Assembly: GCF_041008525.1 (NCBI RefSeq)
Contig: NZ_JBFLUG010000006.1
Coordinates: 1-64,000 of the forward strand
Source: Parafrankia sp041008525
GTDB lineage: Bacteria; Actinomycetota; Actinomycetes; Frankiales; Frankiaceae
DNA length: 64,000 bases
Direction: 5' to 3'
Shown here: piece by piece, positions 26,922 to 35,622 of the stretch
How the letters are laid out: every line of letters starts with the position of its first letter
Numbering within the stretch: the stretch's first letter is position 1
Translations under genes and position numbers: made by a program
Notes under the pieces: model-generated
Told to the model about the DNA's origin: nothing
Databases searched by the model: none
The model's input: only the letters and a program-made list of their open reading frames with translations

Positions 26922-26940
26922 CGATAGGCTGCGCCTATCG
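26922..26940. promoter_or_regulatory. LysR-type operator between sdhC and lysR
   Basis: CGATAGGC-TGC-GCCTATCG is a perfect 8-bp dyad in the 49-bp divergent spacer. It contains ATAG-N7-CTAT, the layout of an OxyR half-operator, and a T-N11-A core typical of LysR regulators. It sits 17 bp before the LysR start, so autoregulation and sdh control are both plausible. Confidence 0.75.
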
Positions 26941-26956
26941 TCAGTTACCCTAAGGT

Positions 26957-27889
26957 GTGCAGCTTCATCAGCTTGCGTACTTTGTCGCCGTCGCCGAGAC
27001 CAGGCACTTCACCCATGCGGCCGAGCGCGAGCACGTGGCGCAGCCCTCCCTCTCGCAACAGATCCGTGCACTGGAACAGGAGCTGGGTAGTCCCCTCTTC
27101 AACCGAATGAGGGGCAACATCACACTCACTCCGGCAGGGGAGACTCTGCTGCCGCTGGCACGTCGGATCCTCGCCGACACCGAGACGGCCCGCCGGCAGG
27201 TGCAGGAGCTGCTCGACCTGCGCCGGGGAACTGTGCGGCTGGGGGCGACGCCCAGCCTGTGTACCGGGTTCCTCCCTGAGGTGCTGTACGCCTTCCACCG
27301 GGAGTACCCGGGCATCCACCTCGTCGTCGAGGAGGGGGGCTCCCGCGATCTCGTCCGCGACCTCGCGCAGGGGCACCTCGATCTGGCGCTCATCATCCTT
27401 CCCCTGCACAGCACCGATCCGGCGCTGGCGACCATGCCGCTGCTGCGGGAGGACCTCGTCCTCGTCACCTCGGAGAACTCCCCGCCGCCGGCGCGGGATG
27501 GTCAGCTGCGGGTGACAGACCTCCGGAACCGCCCCATGGTGATGTTCAGACGGGGCTACGACCTGCGCGAGTTCACCGTCGGCGCCTGTCGGATGGCCGG
27601 TTTCGAGCCGACCTTCGCTATCGAGGGCGGCGAGATGGACGCGGTGGTGGGATTCGTCGAGGCGGGTCTGGGCGCGGCGGTGATCCCGAGCATGGTCGCC
27701 CGGCGCCAGCGCCTGCGAAGCACCGGCTTCGTGCCGCCCGGCCTGCACCGGACGATCGGTCTCGCGCACCGGCGTGACGTCGAGCCGCCGCAGGCCGCCA
27801 AGGAACTCCGCCGCAGTCTCCGCGCCTATTTGAAGAGCACCGCCGCCGCCGGCACCCTCCCGCCCGGAACCGATCTCGTCCCCGAGTGA
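26957..27889 (+). CDS. LysR-family regulator, probable sdh regulator
   Basis: A 310-aa LysR-type regulator. The N-terminal winged helix is clear (LHQLAYFVAVAETRHFTHAA, then QPSLSQQIRALE, residues 3-45), followed by a periplasmic-binding-like effector domain (GTVRLGATPSLC onward). The start is GTG with only AAG before it, so it may be leaderless. Divergence from sdhC with a shared dyad points to control of succinate dehydrogenase. The OxyR-like dyad raises a redox signal as one option, but the redox Cys pair of OxyR is not evident. Confidence 0.88.
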   Translation: MQLHQLAYFVAVAETRHFTHAAEREHVAQPSLSQQIRALEQELGSPLFNRMRGNITLTPAGETLLPLARRILADTETARRQVQELLDLRRGTVRLGATPSLCTGFLPEVLYAFHREYPGIHLVVEEGGSRDLVRDLAQGHLDLALIILPLHSTDPALATMPLLREDLVLVTSENSPPPARDGQLRVTDLRNRPMVMFRRGYDLREFTVGACRMAGFEPTFAIEGGEMDAVVGFVEAGLGAAVIPSMVARRQRLRSTGFVPPGLHRTIGLAHRRDVEPPQAAKELRRSLRAYLKSTAAAGTLPPGTDLVPE

Positions 27890-28565
27890 CTCCGCGCTGT
27901 TCGGAGGGTCACTTCGAGTACGACAAAAAGGGCATATGATTTACGTCACACTGACGAGAGGTATTTTCCTGGTTAGCGTGGCCCGAGCGGCCCTATTGTC
28001 CGTGGTCGGTGCTCAGTAGTGCTGGCGGCGGTGAAATAGGGCTGGAGCAAGGATTTTTGTCCGGTGGCTGCGGGGGAGCGGTGCCGCGCGTGTCGCGATG
28101 CGGTGTTTCCCGGGCAGGTGCCGGCGCCGAAACGGGGGTTGGCGCGATGTCGTTCGTGCTGTGCTGTGCTGTGCGGAATATTATTTCGCGATCTCCCCGT
28201 CCGGCGGGTCACCGGCGCCCGGCGACCCGCCGGACACTGGCGGCCTGCCGCCCGGGGGATTCGGCTCACCGCGGCCGGCGGCTGGGGCCGCCTGTCCACG
28301 ACCTGCGCCACCAGCAGACCGGGAGCATCGCTGACCAGCGGTTTTCCGGTGGGCTTCACGGCGCCCCGCGGGGAGTGGGTGGGTGGTCGTGACGGTGCTC
28401 GGTGACCGTGCGGACCGCATGGGACTCTGGTCCGAGATGCGTAGGCGTGCCGAGAGCTCCTGGTTCGAGCGACCAGAAGACGTCGCGCCCGCGCGGCCGA
28501 AAAATCTGCCGGAGCTATCGGAGCATGCTGCTCCGAACGCTCCGCACATTCGTGCAGGAGGAACT
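27890..28565 (+). other. 676-bp non-coding region with promoter and leader of the roadblock gene
   Basis: No convincing protein gene. A -10-like TATGAT lies at about 27936-27941, followed by the dyad CGTCA-CAC-TGACG. CTGTG repeats occur near 28157-28177, then a strong hairpin (28199-28235) and a CGGAGCA-TGC-TGCTCCG hairpin (28519-28535) shortly before the next RBS. Either a long regulated 5' leader or a separate small RNA could lie here. Confidence 0.5.
28199..28235 (+). terminator. 12-bp stem hairpin in leader
   Basis: GTCCGGCGGGTC (28199-28210) pairs perfectly with 28224-28235 across a 13-nt loop. It may terminate lysR read-through, end a small RNA, or act as an attenuator for the roadblock gene. 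Confidence 0.6.
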
Positions 28566-28937
28566 GTGAACAGCGTCGACCTTGCTCTCAAGGAAGCGAT
28601 GGAGATCGACGGCGCGACTGGTGTCGCGCTGGTGGACTTCACCAGCGGAATGACCCTGGGAACCCTGGGCAGCAACCCCTCTTTCGATCTGGAAGTGGCT
28701 GCGGCCGGTAACACCGAAGTCATCCGGGCGAAGATCCGCACGATGGAAAGCCTGGGGCTGGCCGACACCATCGAGGACATCCTGATCACCCTGGGGCGGC
28801 AGTACCACCTGGTTCGCCTGCTGCAGAGTCACACCGGGCGGGGCCTGTTCCTCTACCTGGTCCTGGACAAGGGTCGCGCCAACCTCGCCATGGCGCGTCA
28901 CCGTCTGCGCTCCATCGAATCGCAGCTCGACATCTAA
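28566..28937 (+). CDS. Roadblock/LC7-like protein
   Basis: A 123-aa protein whose pattern (EIDGATGVALVDFTSGMTLG, AAGNTEVIRAK, IEDILITLGRQYHLVRLL, GLFLYLVLDKGRANLAMARH) fits the Roadblock/LC7 fold, small dimers that regulate GTPases or scaffold signalling in actinomycetes. GTG at 28566 has an ideal AGGAGG 5 nt upstream, so the longer frame from 28383 is rejected. No GTPase or conservon partner lies next to it. It is monocistronic, ending at a strong terminator. Confidence 0.7.
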   Translation: MNSVDLALKEAMEIDGATGVALVDFTSGMTLGTLGSNPSFDLEVAAAGNTEVIRAKIRTMESLGLADTIEDILITLGRQYHLVRLLQSHTGRGLFLYLVLDKGRANLAMARHRLRSIESQLDI

Positions 28938-29001
28938 GGCGCCGCCCCTGCCGGCATCCACGGCATACATCGCGTACACGGCATCCAGGGCACCGCCGGT
29001 G

Positions 29002-29040
29002 GCGCGCGGTCGGCGCCGGCGGCGGCGCCGACCGACGCGC
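29002..29040 (+). terminator. Terminator after roadblock gene
   Basis: CGGTCGGCGCC (29007-29017) and its perfect complement (29024-29034) form an 11-bp stem, extended by flanking GCGCG/CGCGC. Confidence 0.75.
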
Positions 29041-29060
29041 GTGTCCGGAACGCTGCACGG

Positions 29061-30260
29061 GTGAATGATGGACGTCGTGACGAGCACGCCGACGACAGGT
29101 ACGCGACGACGGACCCGCGCATGACCGACCCGCGCATGACCGACACATCCACGACGGATACCGCGACGGCGGGCACGCCGACGCTGCGGATCACCGGGCG
29201 GGTCCTGGTCGGGCCGGACGACGTCCGGGGCGAGGTCTGGGTGGTCGGCGGGCGGGTGACCTTCACCGCCCCGACCGGTGCCGCCGCCCGCGAGGTCCGG
29301 ACGGTCACGGGCTGGGTGATCCCCGGTCTCGTCGACGCGCACTGCCACGTCGGTCTCGTCTCCACCGGCGCGACCGACACGCGGACGGCCGAGGAGCAGA
29401 TCCTGGCCGACCGCGGCACCGGTGCCCTGCTGCTGCGTGACGCCGGGTCGCCGTCCGACACCCGGTGGATCGACGAGCGGGCGGACCTGCCCCGCCTGAT
29501 CCGCGCCGGCCGGCACATCGCCCGCCCGAAGCGGTACCTGCGCGGGTACGCGGCCGAGGTGGAGCCCGACGAGCTGACCGCCCAGGTCGCCGAGCAGGCC
29601 CGCCGGGGCGACGGCTGGGTCAAGCTCGTCGGCGACTGGATCGACCGGGCGACGGGCGACCTCGCCCCGTGCTGGCCGGCCGACGCGGCACGTGCGGCCA
29701 TCGACACCGCTCACGCCCTCGGCGCCCGGGTCACGGCCCACTGCTTCGCGGAGAGCTCGCTGGCCGACCTCGCCCACGCCGGTATCGACTGCGTCGAGCA
29801 CGCCACCGGTCTCACCGACGTGACTGTCGGGCTCTTCGCCCAGCGGGAGATCGCCATCGTTCCCACCCTGGTGAACATCGCGACCTTCGAGGAGATCGCC
29901 GCCGGCGCGGAGGCGAAGTTCCCCACCTACGCCCGCCACATGCGCGACCTGCACGCGCGCCGGTACGACACCGTCGCCACCGCGTTCGAGGCCGGCATCC
30001 CGATCTACGTCGGGACGGACGCCGGCGGCTCACTGCCGCACGGGCTGGTGGCCGACGAGGTCGCCGAGCTGGTCGCGGCCGGGATGCCGCCGCAGGCCGC
30101 CCTGGGCGCCGCCTGCTGGGACGCCCGCCGCTGGCTCGGCCGGCCGGGACTGGCGGAGGGCGAGTCGGCCGACCTCGTCGTGTACCCGGCCGACCCGCGG
30201 CTCGACGTGCGGGTGCTGCGGGCCCCCGAGCTGATCGTCCTGCGCGGTGAGGTCTACTAG
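29061..30260 (+). CDS. Amidohydrolase, imidazolonepropionase/prolidase-like
   Basis: A 399-aa metal-dependent hydrolase. The metal site is visible: DAHCH after GWVIPGLV, WVKLVGDW (carboxylated-Lys position), TAHCF, CVEHATG and a TDAGG Asp. The fold suggests hydrolysis of a cyclic amide or similar bond; substrate unknown. The first start is GTG 29061, but the first 40 residues are low-complexity, with a duplicated MTDPR/MTDT unit, and ATG 29121 or 29136 may be the real start; none has a good RBS. A weak GCCGG/CCGGC hairpin follows at 30272-30286. Confidence 0.85.
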   Translation: MNDGRRDEHADDRYATTDPRMTDPRMTDTSTTDTATAGTPTLRITGRVLVGPDDVRGEVWVVGGRVTFTAPTGAAAREVRTVTGWVIPGLVDAHCHVGLVSTGATDTRTAEEQILADRGTGALLLRDAGSPSDTRWIDERADLPRLIRAGRHIARPKRYLRGYAAEVEPDELTAQVAEQARRGDGWVKLVGDWIDRATGDLAPCWPADAARAAIDTAHALGARVTAHCFAESSLADLAHAGIDCVEHATGLTDVTVGLFAQREIAIVPTLVNIATFEEIAAGAEAKFPTYARHMRDLHARRYDTVATAFEAGIPIYVGTDAGGSLPHGLVADEVAELVAAGMPPQAALGAACWDARRWLGRPGLAEGESADLVVYPADPRLDVRVLRAPELIVLRGEVY

Positions 30261-30411
30261 ACGTCCGCCGGGCCGGCTGGGCCGGCTCGCCCTGGCGGCC
30301 CTCGCGGAACCTCTGTGCGTGCTGCTCGTTGTCAGCTGGTGAAGCCTCCGGCGCAGCGGCCCGCCGGTGACAGGGTGGTGACGCGGTGGCCGCGCGAGCG
30401 CGGAGGCCGCG

Positions 30412-31362
30412 ATGGTGGAGCTGGTGTCCGGGGCCAACACCGACCTGGCCGGCAGCGAGCTCTCGTTGTCGCTGCCGGGACCGTTCGACCTGTCCGCCCT
30501 GGTACTCGGGGCCGATGGGCGCGTCTCCGGCGACCGTGACATGATCTTCTACAACCAGCCGAACGCCGCCGGTGTCACCCTGCGGGACACCCCCGAGGCC
30601 CGTGTCATCGACCTGAACCTGGCCCGGCTGCGCCCGGGTGCCGAGCGGGTCGTCCTCGTGGCCAGCCCGGCGGACGGCGCCAGCTCCTTCGGGAGGCTGC
30701 CACCGCCGCTCGCGACCGTGCGCGCCGCCGGCCGCCCGGTGGCGACCCTGCGCCCGCCCCGCCTGGACACGCAGACCGCCCTGCAGATCGCCGAGTGCTA
30801 CCGCCGCGGCGGGCGGTGGAAGATCCGGGCGCTGGGCCAGGGCTATGCCGACGGGCTGGCCGGGCTGGCCCGCGACTTCGGTATCGAGGTCGAGGAACCG
30901 CCGGCGCCGGCGGTTCCTCGGGCGTCGACACCAGCCCCGGCTCCGGGCCGCATGGTGCCCGCGCCGGGGCCCGCCGGCGACGTCCTCCTGGAGGTTCTGG
31001 AGCTCACCAACGCCGAGCGGGCCCGCTTCGGACTGGCGCCGCTGTCCGCCGAGCCGCGCCTGGCCGCGGCCGCCGCGCGGCACAGCGCCGACATGGCCGC
31101 CCGTGGCTTCTTCGCCCATGAGACGCCGGAAGGTGTCGGTGTGGCCAACCGTGTCGTTGCCTGTGGCTACGCCTACGCGGTGGTCGCCGAGAACATCGCC
31201 GCCGGCCAGCGGACCGCCCGCGAGGTCGTCGCGGGCTGGATGGACAGCCCCGGCCACCGGGCGAACGTCCTGCGGCCCGAGGTGCGCCAGCTGGGCGTCG
31301 GCCGGGCGGAGGGCGGGGAGTACGGCGTCTACTGGACGCAGGTTTTCGGGACTCCGCGCTGA
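30412..31362 (+). CDS. TerD-domain and CAP (SCP/PR1)-domain fusion protein
   Basis: A 316-aa protein joining two domains usually found apart. Residues 1-165 are TerD-like (VSGANTDLAG, GPFDLSALVLGADG, DMIFYNQPNAAGV), a Ca-binding stress/tellurite-resistance fold of the cytoplasm. After a Pro/Ala linker, residues 190-316 are a CAP domain (LTNAERARFGLAPLS, HSADMAARGFFAHETPEG, GWMDSPGHRANVLRP), normally secreted. No signal peptide or membrane helix is visible. ATG follows GGAGG at 5 nt. The cellular location is therefore unclear. The gene stands alone. Confidence 0.85.
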   Translation: MVELVSGANTDLAGSELSLSLPGPFDLSALVLGADGRVSGDRDMIFYNQPNAAGVTLRDTPEARVIDLNLARLRPGAERVVLVASPADGASSFGRLPPPLATVRAAGRPVATLRPPRLDTQTALQIAECYRRGGRWKIRALGQGYADGLAGLARDFGIEVEEPPAPAVPRASTPAPAPGRMVPAPGPAGDVLLEVLELTNAERARFGLAPLSAEPRLAAAAARHSADMAARGFFAHETPEGVGVANRVVACGYAYAVVAENIAAGQRTAREVVAGWMDSPGHRANVLRPEVRQLGVGRAEGGEYGVYWTQVFGTPR

Positions 31363-31486
31363 CCCCGCAGCTGACCGCAGATCCGATGACCCGTTCGACC
31401 AATTGACTCGTTTTACCTGGTAGTCAGTGTCGACGTTGTGGATGGTTTGCTTGCTCCACCCGTGTTCGTGACCGTACGTTCCCACA

Positions 31487-31499
31487 GATCACCGTGATC
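31487..31499. promoter_or_regulatory. Small dyad upstream of livHMG
   Basis: GATCAC-C-GTGATC is a perfect palindrome 117 bp upstream of the chosen livHMG start. A TTGACT hexamer lies at about 31404. It may be a repressor site; no regulator is encoded alongside. Confidence 0.35.
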
Positions 31500-31615
31500 A
31501 GCTCTCGGCGGTGAGCAGAGGGGTCCGCGTTGCGCCGCGGGCCGCCGGGGAGACGTCCGCGGTCCTTCCCGAGCACAGCCAGGCACCGGCCACGGTGCGA
31601 CGTGAGGTGGGCGCC

Positions 31616-34600
31616 GTGGACGAAATCATGGGCTACGCCCTGTTGAGCCTGGGCACCGGTGCGCTCTACGCGCTCGTCGCCACCGGCGTGGTGGCGGTGC
31701 AGCGCGGCGCCGGCGTCCTGAACATGGCACAGGGTGCGCTGCTGGCCTGGTCGGCCTACGCCTTCCACGGCGCGCACACCACCTGGGGCCTGCCGGTCGC
31801 CCTGGCGGCCGTGCTCGCCGTCGGGTCGACGATGGCGATCGGCCTGGTCTTCCACCACCTGGTCCTGCGCCCGATGCGGCAGGCGACGGCGGTGCTGCGG
31901 CTCATGGCCACCCTGGGCCTGCTCATCGTCATCCAGTCCTCGCTCACCCTGATGTACGGCGGGGAGGTCCGGAACTCGCCGACGGTTCTGCCGACGTCCA
32001 AGGTGACGCTGTTCGACACCGCGGTCGGCCTGGACGTCTTCGTCCGCCTCGCGGTGGTGGCGGCGGTCGTGGCCGGGCTGTGGGCGGTGTTCCGGTTCAC
32101 CACGCTCGGGCTCGCGGCCACGGCGGTGACGGAGAACGCGCGTGCCGCGGCCACGCTCGGCTGGTCGCCCGACACCGTCGCGAGCTGGGCCTGGCTGGCC
32201 GGTTCGGCGCTCGCCGGGCTCGGCGGGGTCCTGCTGGCGCCGCTGCAGAACCCGCTGTCGGCCGGTGGGCTGATGCTGCTGATCGTCCCGGGGCTGGCGG
32301 TCGCGCTGGTCGCCCGGTTCCGGTCGCTGCCGGTGGTGCTCGGCGCCGCCCTGGCACTCGCCGTGGTCGAGCTGGAGATCCAGGTCAACCTGATCGCCGA
32401 CCATCCCGCCTGGCGGGGCCTGGACCGCGCGGTTCCGCTGGCGGTGATCGTGTTCTACCTGGCGGTGCGCGGGCGCGGCATCCCGGACCGCGGCCATGTC
32501 GCCGACCGGCACCCGTCGCTGGGCAGCGGGCGGGTGCACTGGCGGGCGCTCGGCATCACCGTCGCCGCCGCCCTGGCGGCGCTCTGGTGGCTGCTGCCGG
32601 CAGCGTGGGTGAACGCGCTGAACGCGAACGCGATCTGGGCGACGATCATCATCTCGGTGGTGGTGCTGGTCGGCTTCACCGGCCAGCTCTCGCTGGCGCA
32701 ACTCGCCTTCTCCGGCACGGCCGCGCTCATCGCCGGGCGGCTCGTCGCCATCCAGGGCTGGCCGCTCGAGGCGGCGCTCGTGGTGGGCGTCGCCGGCACC
32801 GCCGTCGTCGGGGTGCTGTTCGCGCTGCCCGCGCTGCGCACCCGCGGGCTGCAGCTCGCGGTGGTCACACTCGGCCTGGGGGCCGCGGTGGACGCCCTGC
32901 TGTTCCAGCGCGGCTACCACTCGCCGGCCCCGCCGAGCCCGTTCGGTGACCTGTTCGGTGATCTCGCCCGGCTGGAGGGGACGGAGGTCGGCGACACCAC
33001 CCTCTTCGGCATCAGCCTGGACAAGGTGGCGCACCCCCGCGGTTTCGCGACCCTGTCGCTGCTCTCGTTCGTCCTGCTCGGCCTGATCGTGGCCAACCTG
33101 CGGCGAGGGCGGGCGGGGCGGCGGCTGATCGCGGTCCGTACCAACGAGCGGGCCGCGGCGGCACTCGGCATCAGCGTGGTCGGGGCCAAGATCTACGCCT
33201 TCGCGCTGTCCGCGGCGATCGCGGGCTTCGGGGGAGTGCTCTACGCGTTCTACGCCTTCGGTGAGCGCGGCAACATCGACTACGGCGCCGGTCTGTTCTC
33301 CCCGTTCGCCTCGATCCTGCTGATCGCCTACGCGGTGGTCGGGGGTGTCGGCTGGATCAGTGGTGCCTTCGCCGGCGCGACGATGGCCGCGGAGGCGCTG
33401 GCGACCAGGTTCGGGGCCTGGGCGGGCAGCCTGCTGGAGCGGGTGGGCGCTGTGCTGCGGGTGCTCCTCGCCGCGGTGGCCGCGCTGGTGGGGCTGGTGG
33501 TCGGCCGGGCGGCCGCGCCGCGGGAGCAGCCGCACCTCGCGAGCGCCGCAGCGGCGGGCGGGTCCGCGCGGCGGGGCGCGGCCCACCGGATCGGCCGGCT
33601 GCTGCCCTGGCTGTGCGCCGCCGTCTTCGCGGGCGTCGCCCTCGCGCTGGGCGGACGGGTCATCGACTGGCTCGCCGACCTCGATCGGTACGTGCCGCTG
33701 ATCGGCGGCCTGGTCCTCGTCGTGGTCCTGTCCCGGTCGGGTGGCGGCATGGCGCCGGAGAACGCCCGCAACGCCCGGCGGGTCCTCGATCGCCATTTCC
33801 CCCGGGCCGTCGAGCGACGGCTGGCCGCCGACGGCGTGCGGGTCTCCCGCCTGCTCGGCCCGGCCGCACCGGCCGCACCGGCCGCACCTGTTGCGCCTGC
33901 TGTGCCGGCGCGGGGGGCCGACCTGCCGGCTGGGCCGGCGACGGGCCCACTGCGGCAGGTGGGCGCGGTCGCGTATCCGGCGCGCCCGGCGACCCTGTCC
34001 GTCTGGGGGCTTTCGGTGCGGTTCGGCGCCGTGGAGGCGATCCGCTCGGTGGACCTGCGGGTGGAGCCCGGCCAGATCGTCGGGGTCATCGGGCCGAACG
34101 GTGCCGGAAAGACCACGGTCATCGACGCGATCACCGGCTACACGTCATCCGTGTCGAGCTCCCTGATGCTCGGCGAGACCCGCCTCGACCGGCTGCCGCC
34201 GCACCTGCGGGCCCGCGCCGGCATCAGCAGGTCGTTCCAGAACCTCGAGCTCTTCGAGGACCTGACCGTCCTGGAGAACATCCAGGCCGCCTGCGACCCG
34301 CGCGACGCCCGTGCCTACCTCGGCGATCTGGTGTTCCCGCGATCCCGACCGCTGCCGGCCGCGGCGGCCGCCGCGGTGGAGGCGTTCGGGCTGCGGGAGG
34401 ACCTGCTGCGCACCGTCTCGGAGCTGTCGTACGGCCGCCGCCGGCTGCTGGCGATCGCCCGCGCCGTGGCGACCTGCCCGTCCGTCCTCCTCCTGGACGA
34501 GCCGTGCGCGGGACTCGACGAGACGGAGAGCGCCGGGGTCGCGGCCCTGCTGCGCCGGCTCGCGGACCACTGGAACCTGGGGATCCTGCTGAACGAACAC

Positions 34601-34768
34601 GACATGGAGGTGGTGATGCGGATCTGTGACCAGATCGTGGTTCTCGACGGTGGCGAGGTGATCGCACGCGGCACCCCCGGTCAGATCCGGGTCGACCCGC
34701 GGGTGCGCAGCGCCTACCTGGGGACGTCCGCACCCGTCGCCGCCGCGGTGGGCAGGACACGGCAGTGA
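31616..34768 (+). CDS. LivH-LivM-LivG fusion: branched-chain-type ABC permease/ATPase
   Basis: A 1050-aa polypeptide combining both permeases and one ATPase of a branched-chain amino-acid (HAAT) importer. A LivH-like permease (about 1-285) and a LivM-like permease (about 300-630, with GFTGQLSLAQLAFSG) come first. A linker with extra hydrophobic segments precedes a LivG ATPase from about residue 785 (Walker A GPNGAGKTT, signature ELSYGRRRLLAIARA, Walker B VLLLDEPCAGLDE). GTG at 31616 has GAGGTGG 5 nt upstream; the frame is open back to 31511. It overlaps livF (GTGA). Components are separate genes in most bacteria. Confidence 0.92.
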   Translation: MDEIMGYALLSLGTGALYALVATGVVAVQRGAGVLNMAQGALLAWSAYAFHGAHTTWGLPVALAAVLAVGSTMAIGLVFHHLVLRPMRQATAVLRLMATLGLLIVIQSSLTLMYGGEVRNSPTVLPTSKVTLFDTAVGLDVFVRLAVVAAVVAGLWAVFRFTTLGLAATAVTENARAAATLGWSPDTVASWAWLAGSALAGLGGVLLAPLQNPLSAGGLMLLIVPGLAVALVARFRSLPVVLGAALALAVVELEIQVNLIADHPAWRGLDRAVPLAVIVFYLAVRGRGIPDRGHVADRHPSLGSGRVHWRALGITVAAALAALWWLLPAAWVNALNANAIWATIIISVVVLVGFTGQLSLAQLAFSGTAALIAGRLVAIQGWPLEAALVVGVAGTAVVGVLFALPALRTRGLQLAVVTLGLGAAVDALLFQRGYHSPAPPSPFGDLFGDLARLEGTEVGDTTLFGISLDKVAHPRGFATLSLLSFVLLGLIVANLRRGRAGRRLIAVRTNERAAAALGISVVGAKIYAFALSAAIAGFGGVLYAFYAFGERGNIDYGAGLFSPFASILLIAYAVVGGVGWISGAFAGATMAAEALATRFGAWAGSLLERVGAVLRVLLAAVAALVGLVVGRAAAPREQPHLASAAAAGGSARRGAAHRIGRLLPWLCAAVFAGVALALGGRVIDWLADLDRYVPLIGGLVLVVVLSRSGGGMAPENARNARRVLDRHFPRAVERRLAADGVRVSRLLGPAAPAAPAAPVAPAVPARGADLPAGPATGPLRQVGAVAYPARPATLSVWGLSVRFGAVEAIRSVDLRVEPGQIVGVIGPNGAGKTTVIDAITGYTSSVSSSLMLGETRLDRLPPHLRARAGISRSFQNLELFEDLTVLENIQAACDPRDARAYLGDLVFPRSRPLPAAAAAAVEAFGLREDLLRTVSELSYGRRRLLAIARAVATCPSVLLLDEPCAGLDETESAGVAALLRRLADHWNLGILLNEHDMEVVMRICDQIVVLDGGEVIARGTPGQIRVDPRVRSAYLGTSAPVAAAVGRTRQ

Positions 34769-35604
34769 GCCCGGCACCGTGGCGGCGGCAGGCCCGCGCC
34801 GCGACCGTACCGACGCCGGAGGCGGCCGTACCGGCCTCCCGTCAGGCCATGCCCAGGCAGACCAGGGCGGCTCCTGGAACGGGGGCGACGCCGGCGGGCC
34901 CCGGGCCCGGGGTGCCGGTGCCGGTGCTGACAGCGCGCGGGCTGTCGGCCGGCTACGGCGAGGGCGGGCCCGCAGTGCGTGACCTCGACCTGGACCTGTG
35001 CCCGGGCGAGATCGTGACGCTGCTCGGGCCGAACGGAGCCGGCAAGACGACGACGCTGCTCGCGCTGAGCGGGGCGCTGCGGCCGCGCACCGGGGTCGTC
35101 CGCTGGGCCGGCCGGGTGACGACCGCGCCGCTGCACCAGCGGGCCCGCGCCGGCCTGGCCCTCGTTCCCGAGGACCGGTCCGTGATCATGGAACTCACCG
35201 TCCGCGAGAACCTGCGGCTGGGGGCGGCCGACGCCGACCTGGCCCTGGAGACCTTCCCCGAACTGGCCGGGCATCTGGACCGGCGGGCCGGGCTGCTGTC
35301 CGGCGGTCAGCAGCAGATGGTCGCCCTGGCCCGGGCTCTGGCTCGCCGGCCGGCCGCGCTGCTGGCCGACGAGCTGTCACTCGGCCTCGCGCCCCAGATC
35401 GCCGAACGGCTGCTGGGCGTCGTCCGGGCAGCGGCCGACGGTGGCCTGGCCGTGCTCCTCGTGGAGCAGCATGTCCGCAGCGCGCTCGCCGTCGCCGACC
35501 GGGTCATCGTCCTGCGGCACGGGCAGGTCGCCTGGTCCGGCCCGGCGGAGCAGGCGCGGGCCGATCCGGACGTGCTCGTCGGCGCCTACCTGCCCCTCGC
35601 CTGA
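34765..35604 (+). CDS. LivF-like ABC ATPase
   Basis: The 279-aa second ATPase of the importer: Walker A GPNGAGKTT, signature LLSGGQQQMVALARA and Walker B LLADELSLGL (Asp-Glu present). The first 50 residues are an Ala/Pro-rich extension absent from most LivF proteins. The GTG start overlaps the stop of the fusion gene, so subunits are translated together. It is convergent with the binding-protein gene, with 18 bp between stops. Confidence 0.93.
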   Translation: MSPAPWRRQARAATVPTPEAAVPASRQAMPRQTRAAPGTGATPAGPGPGVPVPVLTARGLSAGYGEGGPAVRDLDLDLCPGEIVTLLGPNGAGKTTTLLALSGALRPRTGVVRWAGRVTTAPLHQRARAGLALVPEDRSVIMELTVRENLRLGAADADLALETFPELAGHLDRRAGLLSGGQQQMVALARALARRPAALLADELSLGLAPQIAERLLGVVRAAADGGLAVLLVEQHVRSALAVADRVIVLRHGQVAWSGPAEQARADPDVLVGAYLPLA

Positions 35605-35622
35605 CCAGCGTGCGCCCGTCGG

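Noticed and set aside
28383..28565. N-terminal 61 residues of the longer frame of the roadblock gene
   Set aside because: No family similarity, no RBS at 28383, while AGGAGG precedes GTG 28566.
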